Shown: positions 1 through 5,035 of the stretch, one piece after another
Position numbering within the stretch: the first letter of the stretch is position 1
Layout: each line of letters starts with the position of its first letter
DNA from: a bacterium
GTDB taxonomy: Bacteria; Planctomycetota; Planctomycetia; Pirellulales; Pirellulaceae
DNA: 5,035 nucleotides
Reading direction: 5' to 3'
NCBI GenBank assembly: GCA_030432015.1
Contig: JAUIHJ010000623.1
Span: forward strand, 1-5,035
The notes under the pieces: model-generated
Told to the model about the DNA's origin: nothing
Databases searched by the model: none
The model's input: the letters and a program-made list of their open reading frames with translations, nothing else
Program-made: the position numbers and the translations under genes

Positions 1-936
1 GTTGATGACTTTGACGTCCAATTGCTCGATCAACCCCATGCTGATCCCGAGTCGAATCTTGGACAGGTGATGCATCGTTTCTTCGCTGCTGATCTTTCGT
101 GCGGTGCTGAGGATCCCCATGGCGCGGCTGACTTCGTCGTGCAGATCGTCGCGGTTGTTTTTCAACAGTGCCTGGCGCGCCTTACGTTCGTACTCGATGA
201 TGCGTGGTGCGACTTCTTCGCCAACCAGGGCCAACAGATCGGCTTCGGTGTGTCCGAGCGTGACTTGGTTGCTGACCTGATAGAAATCGCCGGTGTACTG
301 TGACCCTTCGCCGTAGAGTCCGCGAACCGCCAGATTGATTTTTTGCAAGCTGCGAAATACCTTTTCAATTTGCCGGGTGATCACCAGTGCCGGCAGGTGC
401 AGCATCACGCTGACCCGCATTCCCGTTCCAACATTGGTGGGGCAGGCGGTCAGATAGCCCAACTCGTCGTGAAAGGCGTACGTGACGCGTTCCTCGATGA
501 GGTCATCGATGCGGTTGATTTGCTCCCAAGCGGAATCCAGGTCCAGGCCGCTATTCATCACTTGGATACGAAGATGATCTTCTTCGTTGATCATCAAACT
601 GTATTTTTCACCGTCGTTGATTGCCACGCCTCGCGGACCTTCCGCGTCGGCCAATTCACGACTGATCAGTTGCCGTTCGACCAGGAACTGACGATCGACG
701 CTCGGCAGGCCGTTGACATCGATGTAGCTGACGTCGGCCAGTTCGTCCTCTTCCTGGACGGCATCGCACAGCACGCGCTCGATGGCGCCGCGATCCTTGT
801 CGTCACATTGGCGGACGAAAGGGAAGTCGGCCAGATTTCGTGCCAGGCGAATCCGACTGCTGATCACGATGTCGGACTCCGGTCCGGAACCTCGCAACCA
901 TTCACCACATCGTCCGGCTAATTCTTCAAGTTTCAC
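1..936 (-). CDS. mcsB: Protein-arginine kinase McsB (3' end cut by window edge)
   Basis: McsB transfers phosphate from ATP to arginine side chains of proteins; in Firmicutes phosphoarginine targets proteins to the ClpC-ClpP protease. The frame is open to the left edge and gives 312 residues. Typical McsB proteins have roughly 350-365, so about 40-50 C-terminal residues are missing, including the region where the phosphoarginine-binding RDxxRA motif would lie. Phosphagen-kinase fold signatures are visible: SSRIRLARNL (26-35), MINEEDHLRIQ (115-125), GYLTACPTNVGTGMR (160-174) and RGLYGEGS (205-212). E120, C165 and E210 appear to match the catalytic glutamate, active-site cysteine and substrate-binding glutamate of characterised McsB, so the visible active site looks intact. 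The start is GTG at 936-934: an in-frame TAG lies four codons upstream and an AGGA sits seven bases before it. The gene follows mcsA after 35 bases, so the two are probably cotranscribed. Identification is firm; activity is inferred. Confidence 0.95.
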   Translation of the reverse strand, partial: MKLEELAGRCGEWLRGSGPESDIVISSRIRLARNLADFPFVRQCDDKDRGAIERVLCDAVQEEDELADVSYIDVNGLPSVDRQFLVERQLISRELADAEGPRGVAINDGEKYSLMINEEDHLRIQVMNSGLDLDSAWEQINRIDDLIEERVTYAFHDELGYLTACPTNVGTGMRVSVMLHLPALVITRQIEKVFRSLQKINLAVRGLYGEGSQYTGDFYQVSNQVTLGHTEADLLALVGEEVAPRIIEYERKARQALLKNNRDDLHDEVSRAMGILSTARKISSEETMHHLSKIRLGISMGLIEQLDVKVIN

Positions 937-943
937 AATGATG

Positions 944-947
944 TCCT
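944..947 (-). promoter_or_regulatory. Ribosome-binding site supporting the GTG start of mcsB
   Basis: AGGA on the minus strand, seven bases before the GTG codon at 936-934. An in-frame TAG overlaps this site, so translation cannot begin much further upstream. No ATG lies between that stop and the GTG, which makes GTG the best start. The site is inside the 35-base mcsA-mcsB gap. Confidence 0.6.
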
Positions 948-971
948 ATATGGCGAGGCTACTGAGAAGGC

Positions 972-1493
972 CTATTCGCCGCCCTGTTGTTGTTCAAACT
1001 TCTGAATCTGATCGCGTAACTCGGAGGCGCGTTCATAGTCTTCCTGTTCGACGGCATCCTGCATGTCGCGTCGCATCCGGATCAGCTCGGTGCGGGCGTC
1101 GGTGCTCGCGTGAACCCGTTTGGGCCGCTTGCCGACATGTTTCATCTCCCCATGAATATTGACGATCAGCGGCTCCAGCTCGTCAGCAAAGCAGACGTAG
1201 TCATGCGGGCAGCCCAGTCGCCCGTGCTGACGGAATTCATAGAACGTGATGCCACACGCGGGACATGCCTGCTGGTCAAGCCGTTGGAGGTCTTTCGCCG
1301 TTTGGCCAATCTTCAACTGCTGCGCCAGAACGCCGGCCAATGTGGGCGACGCGGGTTCGACGGAGGCATCCTCTTTGGTCAGGTAGATCTTCGCGCAATC
1401 CTCGCAGAGGTGGAGTTCCTCCGGGGTCTTTCCCGTCAGTTCCGTGATATGGAACGTGGCGGGTTTTTCGCATTTTTGACATCGGAGCGCCAT
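972..1493 (-). CDS. mcsA: McsA-type zinc-finger/UVR-motif protein, activator of McsB
   Basis: A 173-residue protein of the UvrB/UvrC-motif family to which McsA belongs. In Firmicutes McsA binds and activates the kinase McsB and helps regulate CtsR and Clp proteolysis. The N-terminal half carries paired cysteine motifs: C5-C8 with C30-C33 form a first zinc site, and C77-C80 with C95 part of a second. The expected fourth cysteine of the second site is replaced: the sequence reads GCPHDYVCF (94-102), leaving H97, D98 or C101 as possible ligands. The C-terminus (about 133-168) is a helical UVR motif containing AVEQEDYERASELRD. The ATG at 1491-1493 gives the conserved MALRCQKC start and is preceded by a GGATAGG stretch seven bases away. 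It is the first gene of an operon with mcsB and has a good promoter upstream. No ctsR lies upstream; the next gene there is the divergent trpE. Length and domain order are normal. The McsA name rests on the neighbour mcsB as well as the domains. Confidence 0.92.
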   Translation of the reverse strand: MALRCQKCEKPATFHITELTGKTPEELHLCEDCAKIYLTKEDASVEPASPTLAGVLAQQLKIGQTAKDLQRLDQQACPACGITFYEFRQHGRLGCPHDYVCFADELEPLIVNIHGEMKHVGKRPKRVHASTDARTELIRMRRDMQDAVEQEDYERASELRDQIQKFEQQQGGE

Positions 1494-1500
1494 CGATTTA

Positions 1501-1507
1501 CCTATCC
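1501..1507 (-). promoter_or_regulatory. Possible ribosome-binding site of mcsA
   Basis: GGATAGG on the minus strand, seven bases before the mcsA ATG. It is an imperfect match to the Shine-Dalgarno sequence, but it is well spaced and agrees with the chosen start. Confidence 0.45.
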
Positions 1508-1581
1508 TGTTGACGGTCGGTTCACGGGACCAGTCGCTTGGCGCACTCGGGTCGTTTTTCCCAAGGTCTAATCATACCAAG

Positions 1582-1595
1582 ACTTACGTTTAAGT
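1582..1595. promoter_or_regulatory. Small inverted repeat at the predicted mcsA transcription start (operator-like)
   Basis: ACTTA (1582-1586) and TAAGT (1591-1595) form 5-base inverted arms around CGTT. The repeat overlaps the start point predicted from the mcsA promoter, where a repressor could act. It does not resemble the CtsR heptad repeat or the CIRCE element. The arms are short, so chance is a real possibility. Confidence 0.25.
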
Positions 1596-1599
1596 TAGG

Positions 1600-1627
1600 A
1601 TTCTAGCGAGGGGCCGAAAAGTGTCAA
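1600..1627 (-). promoter_or_regulatory. Predicted sigma70-type promoter of mcsA-mcsB
   Basis: Reading the minus strand, TTGACA (1627-1622) is a perfect -35 hexamer. After a 16-base spacer comes TAGAAT (1605-1600), which differs from the -10 consensus TATAAT at one position. Transcription would start near 1593 and leave a leader of about 100 bases before the mcsA ATG. This is a sequence match only, but the combination is strong for GC-rich DNA. It suggests housekeeping sigma-factor expression of the operon. Confidence 0.65.
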
Positions 1628-1740
1628 GATTGGTAGCACGCTCGGTCTCGCAGCCAGGGGCCAGTCCGGTTGGGCTTCGGGGCCACAGGCCGCAGTGTTC
1701 GTGACGCCGCCGTTGTGGCTCGAATCGTCGACTGATAAGC

Positions 1741-1768
1741 TTGGCGCCGTCATCACTTTGCCATTAAT
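1741..1768 (+). promoter_or_regulatory. Weak promoter candidate for trpE
   Basis: TTGGCG (1741-1746) and ATTAAT (1763-1768) are separated by 16 bases. Each hexamer matches the sigma70 consensus at four of six positions. The start would fall near 1775 and give a leader of about 135 bases before trpE. It is the best pair I found on this strand, but it is far weaker than the mcsA promoter and could be wrong. Confidence 0.3.
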
Positions 1769-1806
1769 TCGGCTGAGCCCCGCAACTCACTCCCCGACTG
1801 GAATTC

Positions 1807-1852
1807 CCCGAATCGGCCGCCCGACCGATCTCGGCCGACCCGCGGATTCGGG
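1807..1852 (+). repeat. GC-rich inverted repeat in the presumed trpE leader
   Basis: CCCGAATC (1807-1814) is perfectly complementary to GATTCGGG (1845-1852). Inside, GGCCG (1815-1819) can pair with CGGCC (1832-1836), extending the stem to 13 pairs with an 8-base bulge on the right side. A competing inner pairing uses TCGGCCG (1813-1819) with CGGCCGA (1832-1838). The structure ends 57 bases before the trpE ATG and is not followed by a T-run, so it is not a classical intrinsic terminator. A regulatory role is inference. Confidence 0.4.
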
Positions 1853-1909
1853 CCAGACAGTGGGTCACAGGCGCGCGATTCCGCCGAATTCAGAATTCAA
1901 GATATCCCC

Positions 1910-3427
1910 ATGCCCCATTATCCCGACTACGACACTTTTCAGAGCCTGGCTGCCGACCATCACCTGGTACCGGTCTATCGCTGTCTACTCAGTGACGCGC
2001 TAACCCCGGTAAGTGCCTTTCAGCGGCTCGACGATGGGGGCAGTATCTGCCTGTTCGAAAGCGTCATCGGCGGCGAGAAAGTCGGCCGCTATAGTTTCCT
2101 GGCGGCCAAACCCTACGCCGAAATTTCGGCGCGTGGAAACCAGGTGACGCTCCGCACCTCGGCGGGCACGACAGAATTCGATTCCAGCGATCCGTTGGAA
2201 GAGATACGTCAACGGCTCGATGCGTTGAATGCCGCACACCTGCCCCAGTTGCCACCATTCGAAGGGGGGGCGATCGGTTATGCCGGGTACGACGTCGTCC
2301 GCTACACCGAAAACCTGCCGAGCCCGCCCCAGGACGATCGCGCATTACCCGACTTGTGCTTTGGTTTCTACGATGAAATGTTCGTCTTTGACAACGTCAC
2401 CAAGAAAATGTTTGTCATCGTGATGGCACGGATTGACGCCGCATCCGATGACCATCAGGGCGCTTACGACCAGGCACGGCAACGGGTGGATCAGCTGGTG
2501 GACAAGTTGTCGGGCCCGGCGGCAGGTCTCATGTGCGCCGATATCGACACGTCCAGCAGCGCGGAAATCCAATTCACGTCGAACTTCGCACAGGAGGAAT
2601 TCGAGGACGCCGTGCGGCGATGTGTCGAGTACATTCGTGCGGGCGACATTTTTCAGGTTGTCATTAGCCAGCGTTTGGAATGCGAAGTTTCCGCCGACCC
2701 CTTCGATATTTATCGTACGTTGCGGGTGGTTAATCCGAGCCCATTCATGTTTTTCCTGCGTACGCCCGACGTGACGCTGGTGGGAAGTTCTCCCGAAATC
2801 ATGTGTCGTGTTGTCGATGGTGAAGTGACCGTGCGCCCCTTGGCCGGCACGCGGCCTCGCGGTGCGACGGACGAGGAAGACACGCGGCTCGGCGAAGAAT
2901 TACTGGCCGACCCGAAGGAGCGTGCAGAGCACGTCATGTTGGTCGACCTGGGCCGGAATGACGTAGGCCGCGTTGCCGAATATGGTTCGGTTGCGCTCTC
3001 GGATGTGATGTCGATCGAACGCTATAGTCATGTGATGCACATCACATCCAACGTGACCGGCACGTTGACTTCAGACAAGAACGCATTTGACGCGTTACGA
3101 GCCTGTTTGCCGGCCGGAACCGTCTCCGGGGCGCCAAAGGTTCGCGCGATGGAAATCATTGACGAACTCGAGCGTCACCGGCGTGGCCCGTATGCCGGCG
3201 CCGTCGGCTATTTCGATTTTGCCGGCAATATGGATACCTGCATTGCGCTGCGCACCCTGGTGGTGCAAGGTAACAAGGCCTATGTGCAAGCCGGAGCGGG
3301 CATTGTCGCCGACAGTGATCCGACCGCGGAATACCAGGAGACGCTGAACAAGGCCCGCGGTCTGCTCAAGGCGATTGGCATCACCGAGGCACGCGCCGGC
3401 CATGTTGCCACCGATTCGCCGCAGTAG
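1910..3427 (+). CDS. trpE: Anthranilate synthase component I
   Basis: TrpE converts chorismate to anthranilate, the first committed step of tryptophan synthesis, using ammonia that TrpG releases from glutamine. The 505-residue protein is full length. The N-terminal domain carries LFES (48-51), the counterpart of the LLES tryptophan-feedback motif, so feedback inhibition is expected. The chorismate-binding domain shows AGDIFQVVISQR (244-255), GSSPEIMCR (292-300), RPLAGTRPRG (309-318), DPKERAEHVMLVDLGRND (334-351), PAGTVSGAPKVRAMEII (401-417) and AGAGIVADSDP (461-471). TVSGAPK, where PabB usually has SITGAPK, favours TrpE over the aminodeoxychorismate synthase subunit PabB. The ATG at 1910 gives the usual N-terminus; there is no clear Shine-Dalgarno sequence. 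No trpG or other trp gene follows; the next gene is convergent. In this window the gene therefore stands alone, and its glutaminase partner must be encoded elsewhere. Confidence 0.96.
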   Translation: MPHYPDYDTFQSLAADHHLVPVYRCLLSDALTPVSAFQRLDDGGSICLFESVIGGEKVGRYSFLAAKPYAEISARGNQVTLRTSAGTTEFDSSDPLEEIRQRLDALNAAHLPQLPPFEGGAIGYAGYDVVRYTENLPSPPQDDRALPDLCFGFYDEMFVFDNVTKKMFVIVMARIDAASDDHQGAYDQARQRVDQLVDKLSGPAAGLMCADIDTSSSAEIQFTSNFAQEEFEDAVRRCVEYIRAGDIFQVVISQRLECEVSADPFDIYRTLRVVNPSPFMFFLRTPDVTLVGSSPEIMCRVVDGEVTVRPLAGTRPRGATDEEDTRLGEELLADPKERAEHVMLVDLGRNDVGRVAEYGSVALSDVMSIERYSHVMHITSNVTGTLTSDKNAFDALRACLPAGTVSGAPKVRAMEIIDELERHRRGPYAGAVGYFDFAGNMDTCIALRTLVVQGNKAYVQAGAGIVADSDPTAEYQETLNKARGLLKAIGITEARAGHVATDSPQ

Positions 3428-3473
3428 CAGCCAACAGCAGCGTTGATGGTTGGGAAATAGCGAAAACGCGGAT

Positions 3474-3519
3474 CATCGGGCACTCGCGTCACGTCCTTCC
3501 GCGAGCTTCCGCGCCGATG
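3474..3519. terminator. Nested inverted repeat between convergent genes, possible terminator
   Basis: CATCGG (3474-3479) pairs with CCGATG (3514-3519). Inside, CTCGCG (3483-3488) pairs with CGCGAG (3500-3505) around an 11-base loop. Together they give a two-part stem in the 110-base gap between the trpE stop and the DUF1501 stop. An outer GGAT (3470-3473) could also pair with ATCC (3529-3532). No T-run follows on either strand, so standard intrinsic termination is not shown. The location, midway between two converging genes, is what makes termination or 3'-end protection plausible. Confidence 0.35.
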
Positions 3520-3537
3520 GCGGATAGGATCCCTGCG

Positions 3538-4968
3538 TTACGCATCGACGATGTCGTGTACGACGCGCCCATGCACATCAGTCAAACGAAAGTCGCGTCC
3601 CGAATAGCGGTAGGTCAGCCGCTTGTGATCAAACCCCATGAGGTGGAGCAGCGTCGCGTGGAAGTCATGCAGCGGCACAGAGTTTTCCGCAACCGCCATG
3701 CCTAGCTCGTCAGTCGCACCATAGGTCATTCCGGGACGAACGCCTCCGCCAGCCAGCCAGACGGTGTAGCCGTCGATATGATGATCGCGTCCAACTTTCG
3801 TGCGATCCTTGATTGCCTGTACGGTCGGTGTGCGTCCCATCTCACCACCCCAGATCACCAACGTGTCGCGCAGCATACCCCGCTGCTTCAAATCGGTCAG
3901 CAGGGCCGCGATGGGCTGATCGGATTCGGCTGTCAGCCGCTTGATGTTGCGCACAATCGAACCGTGATTGTCCCAAGGTTGGCCTCCGCCATGGTAGCAC
4001 TGAACGTAGCGCACACCCCGCTCGGCGAGCCGCCGGGCAATCAACATATTACGGCCCTGTGTCGTCTCGCCATACAGCGACCGAATATGTTGCGGCTCTC
4101 GCGTCAGGTCGAAGGCGTCGGTGCCGGCGCTTTGCATCCGAAACGCGAGTTCCAGCGAATGGATGCGGCTTTCCAGCCGTTCATCGCCGGGACGCGCGAG
4201 CGTGTGGCGACGATTGAGATATTGTGTCAGCGCGATCTGTGCTCGCTGCGAACCACCACGAAGGTCACGGCGGGTCAGGTTGGGAATCATCTCTTTGCCG
4301 GCGGCGGCCGTGTCGATATGCGTTCCCTGATAGACGCCCGGCATAAACGCGCTGGTCCAATTGCGCGACTGGGCCGTCGGTAACCCTTTGGGGCACAGTA
4401 CCACAAACCCAGGAAGTTCGTCGCTCTCGTTGCCTAATCCGTACAGCAGCCAGGAACCGAGGCTCGGACGTGGCAGCGTGGAATGGCCGCAATTGGTCAG
4501 CAGCAGGCCGGGCGTGTGGTTGGCGATCTCGCCTTGCATCGACCGCACCACACAGAGTTCGTCGGCGTGTTGCGCCACGTGGGGGTAGAGTTCGCTGATC
4601 TCCAGGCCGCTTTGACCATGCCGCCTGAACTTGAAGGGCGAACCGAAAATGGTGCCGGCTCGATTGCGTTGGGTCGGTTGTAATTGTTTCTTGATGGAAT
4701 CCGGCAGCGGCTGCTCATCCAGCCGATTCAGCTCTGGCTTGGGGTCAAACGTGTCCATCTGCGACGGTCCGCCGTTCATAAAGAGATGGATGATGCGTTT
4801 GGCTCGCGGCGGAAAGTGGGGGGCGCGGTCGGCCAGCGGGGAGGTTGGCGAGACCCGAGGGGCGGCCTGAACGTCGGTCGAGTTGAACAACAACTCGGCC
4901 AGGGCCAGGGAGCCAAGGCCCGCACCGCTGAGGCGGAGCAATTCTCGTCGTGAAAGCATGAGACTCAT
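3538..4968 (-). CDS. DUF1501 family exported protein (Tat-type leader)
   Basis: A 476-residue member of DUF1501, abundant in Planctomycetes and Verrucomicrobia and related to the alkaline phosphatase/sulfatase fold; its substrate is unknown. The N-terminus holds a twin-arginine motif, SRRELLRLSG (6-15), then a short hydrophobic stretch and a possible cleavage site VQA-AP after A35, so export by Tat is likely. The motif has Leu where Phe is usual. Family hallmarks follow: HLFMNGGPSQMDTFDPKP (61-78), YHGGGQPWDNH (325-335), WGGEMGRTP (373-381), GRDHH (393-397), HDFHATLLHLMGFDH (434-448) and a C-terminus rich in Arg, Asp and His. The Asp and His residues in these motifs are candidate metal ligands by analogy with the fold; this is inference. 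The ATG at 4968 directly abuts the upstream stop; an alternative ATG at codon 4 would leave the Tat motif intact. The gene probably follows and is coupled to the partial gene upstream. Confidence 0.94.
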   Translation of the reverse strand: MSLMLSRRELLRLSGAGLGSLALAELLFNSTDVQAAPRVSPTSPLADRAPHFPPRAKRIIHLFMNGGPSQMDTFDPKPELNRLDEQPLPDSIKKQLQPTQRNRAGTIFGSPFKFRRHGQSGLEISELYPHVAQHADELCVVRSMQGEIANHTPGLLLTNCGHSTLPRPSLGSWLLYGLGNESDELPGFVVLCPKGLPTAQSRNWTSAFMPGVYQGTHIDTAAAGKEMIPNLTRRDLRGGSQRAQIALTQYLNRRHTLARPGDERLESRIHSLELAFRMQSAGTDAFDLTREPQHIRSLYGETTQGRNMLIARRLAERGVRYVQCYHGGGQPWDNHGSIVRNIKRLTAESDQPIAALLTDLKQRGMLRDTLVIWGGEMGRTPTVQAIKDRTKVGRDHHIDGYTVWLAGGGVRPGMTYGATDELGMAVAENSVPLHDFHATLLHLMGFDHKRLTYRYSGRDFRLTDVHGRVVHDIVDA

Positions 4969-5035
4969 TTAATCCACATATTGAAATTCGTTGCTCATCA
5001 GCAGCGACTGGGCGATCAGGGGCCACGGCGATTCG
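4969..5035 (-). CDS. C-terminal end of a probable DUF1549/DUF1553 (PSD1-type) protein, partial
   Basis: Only 21 residues and the TAA stop lie in the window. They read ESPWPLIAQSLLMSNEFQYVD and end exactly at the DUF1501 start codon. The ending with L-x-x-S-N-E-F-x-Y-V-D is typical of planctomycete DUF1553 proteins, large exported proteins, often with cytochrome-c-like domains, that are habitually encoded directly upstream of DUF1501. The evidence is this short tail plus the context. The rest of the gene, including any haem motif, is outside the window. Confidence 0.72.
   Translation of the reverse strand, partial: ESPWPLIAQSLLMSNEFQYVD

Larger units (their letters stand above)
1494..1909. 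other. Divergent intergenic region between mcsA and trpE
   Basis: 416 bases with no convincing gene on either strand. It contains the mcsA promoter with a small inverted repeat at its predicted start point, a weak trpE promoter candidate, and a GC-rich inverted repeat in the likely trpE leader; each is listed separately. I found no ATG on the plus strand between the trpE promoter candidate and the trpE start, and no run of Trp codons, so an E. coli-style leader-peptide attenuator is not supported. The heptamer GAATTCA occurs twice in tandem (1886-1899) just before trpE. No T-box or known riboswitch signature was recognised. Confidence 0.7.

Noticed and set aside
343..921. 192-codon open frame on the plus strand opposite mcsB
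   Set aside because: It is antisense to clear McsB coding sequence, its translation shows no recognisable domain, and long antisense frames are common in GC-rich genes.
1110..1571. 153-codon open frame on the plus strand opposite mcsA
   Set aside because: It lies mostly antisense to mcsA, resembles no family I know, and runs into the mcsA leader. McsA is the supported gene.
1571..1576. TATGAT on the minus strand as an alternative -10 hexamer for mcsA
   Set aside because: The hexamer is good, but the sequence 17 bases upstream (CCTAAC) bears almost no likeness to a -35 element. The TTGACA/TAGAAT pair is much better.
1632..1645. TAGCACGCTC resembling half of a CIRCE (HrcA) element
   Set aside because: The inverted partner GAGTGCTAA is absent at the required spacing, and the half-site itself is imperfect.
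1610..1684. GGGGCC repeated three times (1610, 1657, 1679)
   Set aside because: The spacing is irregular and the word is short and GC-rich, so chance explains it.
1886..1899. Tandem heptamer GAATTCA x2 just before trpE
   Set aside because: Two copies of a 7-base word are too little to support a function. It is noted only as a local duplication.
1695..2003. Open frame across the trpE leader that might encode a leader peptide
   Set aside because: It overlaps the trpE start in another frame, contains no Trp run, has no good start context and resembles nothing known.
3778..4383. 201-codon open frame on the plus strand inside the DUF1501 gene
   Set aside because: It is antisense to conserved DUF1501 motifs and has no recognisable domain, so it is a codon-bias shadow.

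Overview
The window looks like chromosomal DNA from a member of the Planctomycetes, probably near the Pirellulales. The strongest evidence is a DUF1501 protein with a Tat-like leader, directly preceded by what reads as the last residues of a DUF1549/DUF1553 (PSD1-type) protein. That gene pair is amplified in Planctomycetes and relatives. The DNA is GC-rich, ribosome-binding sites are weak or absent, and McsA has the form usual outside Firmicutes. The genus cannot be fixed from sequence reading alone.

Layout. Positions 1-1493, minus strand: a two-gene operon, mcsA (972-1493) then mcsB (936 down to the left edge, C-terminus cut off). It encodes the protein-arginine kinase McsB and its zinc-finger activator McsA, which in Firmicutes mark proteins for degradation by ClpC-ClpP. 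Positions 1494-1909: a 416-base divergent intergenic region. It holds a near-consensus sigma70-type promoter reading toward mcsA, a small inverted repeat at its predicted start point, a weaker promoter candidate toward trpE, and a GC-rich inverted repeat in the presumed trpE leader. Positions 1910-3427, plus strand: trpE, anthranilate synthase component I, intact and with no trpG beside it. Positions 3428-3537: a short convergent gap with a nested inverted repeat that may act as a terminator. Positions 3538-4968, minus strand: the DUF1501 gene. Positions 4969-5035: the 3' end of the gene upstream of it, whose stop codon abuts the DUF1501 start codon.

The genes fall into three unrelated units: protein quality control (mcsAB), tryptophan biosynthesis (trpE), and a planctomycete-type exported protein pair. 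I found no mobile element, CRISPR array, tRNA, rRNA or defence system. Nothing here amounts to a new biological system. The points worth a second look are the regulatory DNA around mcsA and trpE, the absence of ctsR next to mcsAB, and an altered second zinc finger in McsA.
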